Source: Clostridiaceae bacterium Marseille-Q4143
GTDB taxonomy: Bacteria; Bacillota; Clostridia; Lachnospirales; Lachnospiraceae
Assembly: GCA_018228645.1 (NCBI GenBank)
Contig: CP073693.1
Span: 1,262,001 to 1,326,000, forward strand
Length of the DNA stretch: 64,000 bases
Direction of reading: 5' to 3'
Each line of letters begins with the position of its first letter. The stretch's first letter is position 1. Both the position numbers and the translations under genes were made by a program. The notes below the pieces were generated by a model. The model had not been told where the DNA came from and did no database searches. It saw nothing but the letters and a program-made list of their open reading frames with translations. Shown piece by piece: positions 60,028 to 64,000 of the stretch.

Positions 60028-62453
60028 AGACAATAAGCAGGATTGCATATAGCAATGACAAAAAGAACAAGACAAGAAGTATACTGATTATGATGTCCAT
60101 ATGTCTGACTACGATGCTGCTTGTGATTATCAGTACTGTGGGAAATGGAATGATACGTTTGCAGAAAAGTCAGGCGGCAGGCTCATATGGAAGCAATTAT
60201 GGTCTGTTTGTCGCAGCAGATGCTTCGCAGTTAAAGGAAGTAAGCCGCCGTGCAGAAATAGATGCAATAGGAATTATGTGTACAGAAGGCATAATTAAAG
60301 GCAATGAAAATGGCGGGTTTGTCTGCATGGATGAGACTGCAAGAAAAATGCTTCCCTATAATAAGGAATATGAGTTAAAGGAAGGAAAGTATCCGGAAAA
60401 AATGCAGGAAATTGCCGCCGGAAGAGCTTTTTTTCGTGCAATGGGATATGATGATGTAAAGATCGGAGATACGGTTACACTGGATTACCGCGCAGGGATG
60501 CGGTCAGAATATAAGCCGGAAGAATTTGTTGTCAGCGGAATTCTATATGATCGGGATGAGTATACCATCGAGGCATCTTATGTTGCTTTCGGTTCGCAGG
60601 ATTTTTATAATGAGCGTGTTGCGGAGGGTGACAGGCAATATAATATCTATTTTACCTTGAGCGATTCTGCAAATGTATCTATGAATAATGTTGCGCCTGT
60701 TATAAAAGAAATCGCGGATTTCTGCGGCATTGACCAGAAAAACGTGATCATCAATGACCTCTACCTGCAGTGGGTATTGCAGCCGAGCTATGAAATGATT
60801 GTGGTTTGTGGAACCCTGATCCTCGGAATCGTGCTGTTTTCCGTTGTGGTCATTTATAATATCTTCCAGGTCGGGATCGCCCAGAAGGTTCAGGAGTACG
60901 GAAAAATCAAGGCGCTGGGTGCAACCAGAAAGCAGATGAAGCAGTTGATCTTTCGTGAGGGCATTCTTCTGGCGGTTCCTTCGATACCGCTGGGGCTGCT
61001 GTTTGGTTTCCTGATTGCAAAAGTCAGCTTCAACTGGCTGGTGGAGCAGGGAAATCTGGTATCGTCCGGAATCAAGAACCATCAGGTGCCTCTGTTTTCA
61101 CTGACAATTATGCTCATCTGCATTTTTGTATCGTTTCTTACGGTCGTTTTGGCTCTGCACAAACCCATGAAAATTGTTTCCCGGATTTCACCCATCGAAG
61201 CGACACGGTATCTTGACGGCTCCAAAACGCAAAAACAGGGCAGACGAAAAGGCAGAAAAGATGTCACCGTTTTCTCCATGGCAATGGCAAATGTGACAGG
61301 CAATCCGAAAAGAACCATTGCTACGATTCTTACCATGGGGCTTTCCTGTGTATTGTTTGTAATTATCTCTAATTATGTTGGGAATATTGACACGGAGCAC
61401 GAGGCGCGGATTGCAATCAACCATGGACAATTTGAGTTGCAGCTGGATTATTCCCAGAATTATGATGAAGCCTATCCGGAGAATAATCTGGATACGATTC
61501 TGACGGATAATCCATTGAATGATTCAATGATTGAAGAAATCAAAAGCATTCCAGGAGTGACAGATGTCATGACGAGAGAGATTGTCTCTGTAAATCTGAA
61601 CGGAACAAGATTTCCGGCTGATATTGTGAGTAAAAATGATTTTGATTTTATGCGCCAAGAAGGGGATATTGGCTCTATGGACTATGATCAGGCGGTAAAG
61701 AATGGTGATATTTTCTTTGGCTGGTCAACGTGGATGGAACAAGATGGATATGCTCCGGGTGAATCCATTGCATTTGACTTTGAGAATGGAAGTGGAACCT
61801 ATACCTATCAGGGAAAGATTGCAGGATCCTTTGTAAGCGCGAACACTTATCTTGTCATTCCGGAAGGTGTATATCGTTCCATGAATCCGAGAGGAGCAGC
61901 CTATGGCTATCTGTGGGTGGACTGTGATAAAAAAGATGTGGCATCTGTAGAACAAAGTCTGAATACTTTGATTTCTAATACTTCGCATATAAAAATGGAT
62001 ACCTATCATGCACAGTTACAATCTGCAGAATACGCAAGCCGTATGATGAAGCTTGGCTGCTATCTGTTCATGGCAATTGTCGGTCTCATTGGGTTTATGA
62101 ATCTGGCAAACACCATGATCATCAATATCATCATGAAGAAGCAGGAATACGGTGTGCTGCAAGCGGTAGGCATGACCAATAAGCAGTTGAATCTGTGCTT
62201 ACAAATACAGGGCTTGATTTTTACGGTTGGTACCATATGCGTAGCTTTGATCATTGGTCTGCCGCTCGGCTATGTACTTTTTTCCTATGCAAAACATAAT
62301 GGAATATTTGGAATGAATATCTATCATGTTCCAATCGTACCAATTTTTATTATGATTTTTTTGGTCGGTCTGTTGCAGATTGTACTTTCCTGCGTTTTAA
62401 GCAGTAATCTGAAAAAGGAAACGCTGGTAGAAAGAATAAGGTATCAGGGATAG
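60024..62453 (+). CDS. FtsX-like ABC transporter permease
   Basis: An 809-residue permease with two FtsX domains. It has an N-terminal transmembrane helix, a large extracytoplasmic domain (about 45-245), three helices around 255-395 with 'VQEYGKIKALGATRKQMKQLI', a second helix near 435 and a second extracytoplasmic domain. The last helices carry 'KKQEYGVLQAVGMTNKQLN'. It is the partner of the upstream ATPase. The large ectodomain suggests peptide-antibiotic sensing/resistance or mechanotransmission. Confidence 0.92.
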   Translation: MKTISRIAYSNDKKNKTRSILIMMSICLTTMLLVIISTVGNGMIRLQKSQAAGSYGSNYGLFVAADASQLKEVSRRAEIDAIGIMCTEGIIKGNENGGFVCMDETARKMLPYNKEYELKEGKYPEKMQEIAAGRAFFRAMGYDDVKIGDTVTLDYRAGMRSEYKPEEFVVSGILYDRDEYTIEASYVAFGSQDFYNERVAEGDRQYNIYFTLSDSANVSMNNVAPVIKEIADFCGIDQKNVIINDLYLQWVLQPSYEMIVVCGTLILGIVLFSVVVIYNIFQVGIAQKVQEYGKIKALGATRKQMKQLIFREGILLAVPSIPLGLLFGFLIAKVSFNWLVEQGNLVSSGIKNHQVPLFSLTIMLICIFVSFLTVVLALHKPMKIVSRISPIEATRYLDGSKTQKQGRRKGRKDVTVFSMAMANVTGNPKRTIATILTMGLSCVLFVIISNYVGNIDTEHEARIAINHGQFELQLDYSQNYDEAYPENNLDTILTDNPLNDSMIEEIKSIPGVTDVMTREIVSVNLNGTRFPADIVSKNDFDFMRQEGDIGSMDYDQAVKNGDIFFGWSTWMEQDGYAPGESIAFDFENGSGTYTYQGKIAGSFVSANTYLVIPEGVYRSMNPRGAAYGYLWVDCDKKDVASVEQSLNTLISNTSHIKMDTYHAQLQSAEYASRMMKLGCYLFMAIVGLIGFMNLANTMIINIIMKKQEYGVLQAVGMTNKQLNLCLQIQGLIFTVGTICVALIIGLPLGYVLFSYAKHNGIFGMNIYHVPIVPIFIMIFLVGLLQIVLSCVLSSNLKKETLVERIRYQG

Positions 62454-62657
62454 CAACAAGGATTTATTTTGCACTGTATAATGGAACATCAGTTTATTTT
62501 TTCTGCCACATACGATAGCCAAGAGGAACGGAAAGATAAGATACTTTATCCCTATTCCAGACAGGTACAATCCACAATACAAAATGATATTCTTTTTTTT
62601 CTGGATGTTTCTGTGATATACTTATACGCGGTCGTATCAGACCGGAAAGGAAATATT

Positions 62658-63806
62658 ATGTTACAAAAATTATATGTTTTTTTCAGGAAAGAAACCGTTT
62701 TGTCAATTGCAGTGATCTTGGCGCTTCTTTCTATGTTCTGGATCAGACCGGATAAGGCTTATTTTACTTATATCGATTTCAGGACTCTCGGGCTCCTCTT
62801 CTGTTTGATGGCAATTGTAGCTGGTTTGAAGGCTGTTGGTGTTTTTGATATGCTTGCCAAAAAATTGCTGATGGGAACATCGGGAACTGTGGGTGTGATC
62901 AGGCTGTTGGTACTCTTATGTTTCTTCCTGTCAATGGTGATCACCAATGATGTGGCATTGATTACTTTTGTTCCTCTTACACTGATCATTGTGCATAAAC
63001 TGCCAAAGGAACTGGGCAATTACTGGCTTCTTAAAATAGTAGCCATGCAGACAATCGCTGCTAATCTCGGAAGCATGCTCACACCAATCGGAAATCCGCA
63101 GAACCTTTATCTATATGCCAGAGCAGGGATGTCCGCGGTAGAATTAATAACCCTGATGCTTCCCTATTCCGCCACAGCACTTATCCTTCTTCTGATATGG
63201 ATACAGGTAGCCGCTGCCAAAGCACCTCACGTATGCGGTTCCGAAAAAGATAAAACTCTTTTGGGATTCTCTGACAGAAAAGAACTTAACATGGAATACC
63301 TGGCCGCTTACCTGATCTTATTTACAATCTGCCTGCTCACTGTTGCACGTATCATTCCATACCAGATTCCTCTTGTATTGGTTCTTATATATATGCTGCT
63401 AAAAAACAGGGAAAATATAAGCAGGGTGGATTACTCCCTGCTTGCCACCTTTATCGCATTATTTATTTTTATCGGCAACCTTGGAAGGATTCCGCAATTC
63501 AGCAGTTTTCTGGAAAGAATCATGGCAGGAAGGGAAACACTTACTGCTGTTCTTGCCAGTCAGATTATGAGCAATGTTCCCGCTGCGCTTCTTTTATCCG
63601 GCTTTACAGATAATTACCGGGCTTTAATTGTCGGAACCAATATTGGAGGTCTCGGCACTCTGATTGCATCCATGGCAAGCCTGATAAGTTTCAAATATAT
63701 TGCAAAAGAAAACAGGAATCTGAGAGGAAAGTATTTGGGAATATTCACAGCCTCCAATATTATATTCATGATATTCATGTTAATATTGTATTTTTTTCTT
63801 AGATAA
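62658..63806 (+). CDS. SLC13/ArsB-like anion transporter
   Basis: A 382-residue membrane protein with about ten transmembrane segments. The ion-transporter (CitMHS/ArsB/NhaD) signature is visible as 'VITNDVALITFVPLTL', 'NLGSMLTPIGNPQNLYLY' and the matching second half 'QIMSNVPAALLLSGF' with 'GTNIGGLGTLIASMASL'. Substrate is uncertain (di/tricarboxylate or other anion). ATG 62658 follows AAAGGAAATATT; the in-frame frame from 62469 is probably leader. The leader has a GGTC/GACC hairpin (62631-62645). Confidence 0.88.
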   Translation: MLQKLYVFFRKETVLSIAVILALLSMFWIRPDKAYFTYIDFRTLGLLFCLMAIVAGLKAVGVFDMLAKKLLMGTSGTVGVIRLLVLLCFFLSMVITNDVALITFVPLTLIIVHKLPKELGNYWLLKIVAMQTIAANLGSMLTPIGNPQNLYLYARAGMSAVELITLMLPYSATALILLLIWIQVAAAKAPHVCGSEKDKTLLGFSDRKELNMEYLAAYLILFTICLLTVARIIPYQIPLVLVLIYMLLKNRENISRVDYSLLATFIALFIFIGNLGRIPQFSSFLERIMAGRETLTAVLASQIMSNVPAALLLSGFTDNYRALIVGTNIGGLGTLIASMASLISFKYIAKENRNLRGKYLGIFTASNIIFMIFMLILYFFLR

Positions 63807-63856
63807 AGGTTTTCCCGGAATTACAAAAGCTATAGCAATTCCTTCTTCGCAAAAAA

Positions 63857-63906
63857 TTCTCCGCGGCACTCTCCAATCCTGGAAGAAAAGCCGCGGAGAA
63901 ATAAAT
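63857..63906. terminator. Terminator hairpin near the window end
   Basis: Perfect 11-bp stem TTCTCCGCGGC (63857-63867) / GCCGCGGAGAA (63890-63900). The A-run before it makes a T-run for the minus strand, so it likely ends a convergent gene beyond or near the window as well as the transporter gene. Confidence 0.8.
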
Positions 63907-64000
63907 ATATTTTCGGTGCCAATACAAAGATCATTAATCTTTACACCACTTTACAACTTTTTCATAAAAAAATATCGTACAGGGTTTTCTGATGTATAAT

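Overview
The window looks like a chromosomal segment of a Gram-positive, low-to-mid GC anaerobe of the Clostridia, most likely family Lachnospiraceae. The reasons are strong AGGAGG-type ribosome binding sites, TTGACA/TATAAT promoters, a BmpA-type lipoprotein transporter, the birA/dusB/greA/lysS order and proteins typical of that family. I cannot name the genus from the sequence alone. No rRNA, tRNA or CRISPR array was seen.

Region 1 (1-14.2 kb) is core-like. It holds the end of a secreted protein with a papain-like C-terminal domain, a VanRS-like two-component system, an aconitase-family hydratase behind a striking palindrome, a minus-strand mutS2/response regulator/histidine kinase operon, and a plus-strand run of an HtrA-like protein that seems to have lost its catalytic triad, a YhaM-like exoribonuclease and an RlmD-like rRNA methyltransferase.

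Region 2 (14.4-42 kb) is an AT-richer accessory region with three layers. (a) 14.4-16.3 kb: an Mrr-like nuclease gene followed by a Shedu-like (DUF4263) gene. (b) 16.5-28.7 kb: a beta-lactam-sensing locus with BlaR1, BlaI, a MecA-like class B penicillin-binding protein, a family of paralogous lipoproteins and membrane-anchored proteins, and seven copies of a TTAC-N4-GTAA operator. An IS110-family element lies between the three upstream operator/promoter units and the PBP operon, and one lipoprotein paralog is broken. (c) 28.7-42 kb: decayed prophage or integrative-element debris (XRE regulator, DUF3825 remnant joined to a terminase remnant, endolysin, serine recombinase pieces, KilA-N remnant). 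Intact cargo sits in it: a complete type III toxin-antitoxin locus of ToxIN/AbiQ type with two 36-nt antitoxin repeats, a SEC-C-motif gene with a one-base frameshift, a HEPN-NACHT ATPase gene overlapping a helical-protein gene, a VanZ-like gene and a large SF1 helicase.

Region 3 (42-57 kb) is core-like again: a BmpA/ABC nucleoside-type importer with an internal terminator-like switch structure, a MarR regulator divergent from a tRNA-dihydrouridine synthase, nfeD and an SPFH protein, ornithine carbamoyltransferase, birA, dusB, greA, and a lysyl-tRNA synthetase with an extra C-terminal tRNA-binding domain. Region 4 (57-64 kb) holds a response regulator/kinase pair, an ABC transporter with an FtsX-like permease (a peptide-sensing/resistance type module) and an anion transporter.

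The best candidates for new biology are the split HEPN-NACHT pair (34.3-37.4 kb), the type III toxin-antitoxin locus with covarying repeats (30.2-30.9 kb), the Mrr/Shedu pair, and the BlaI regulon of unknown lipoproteins interrupted by IS110.
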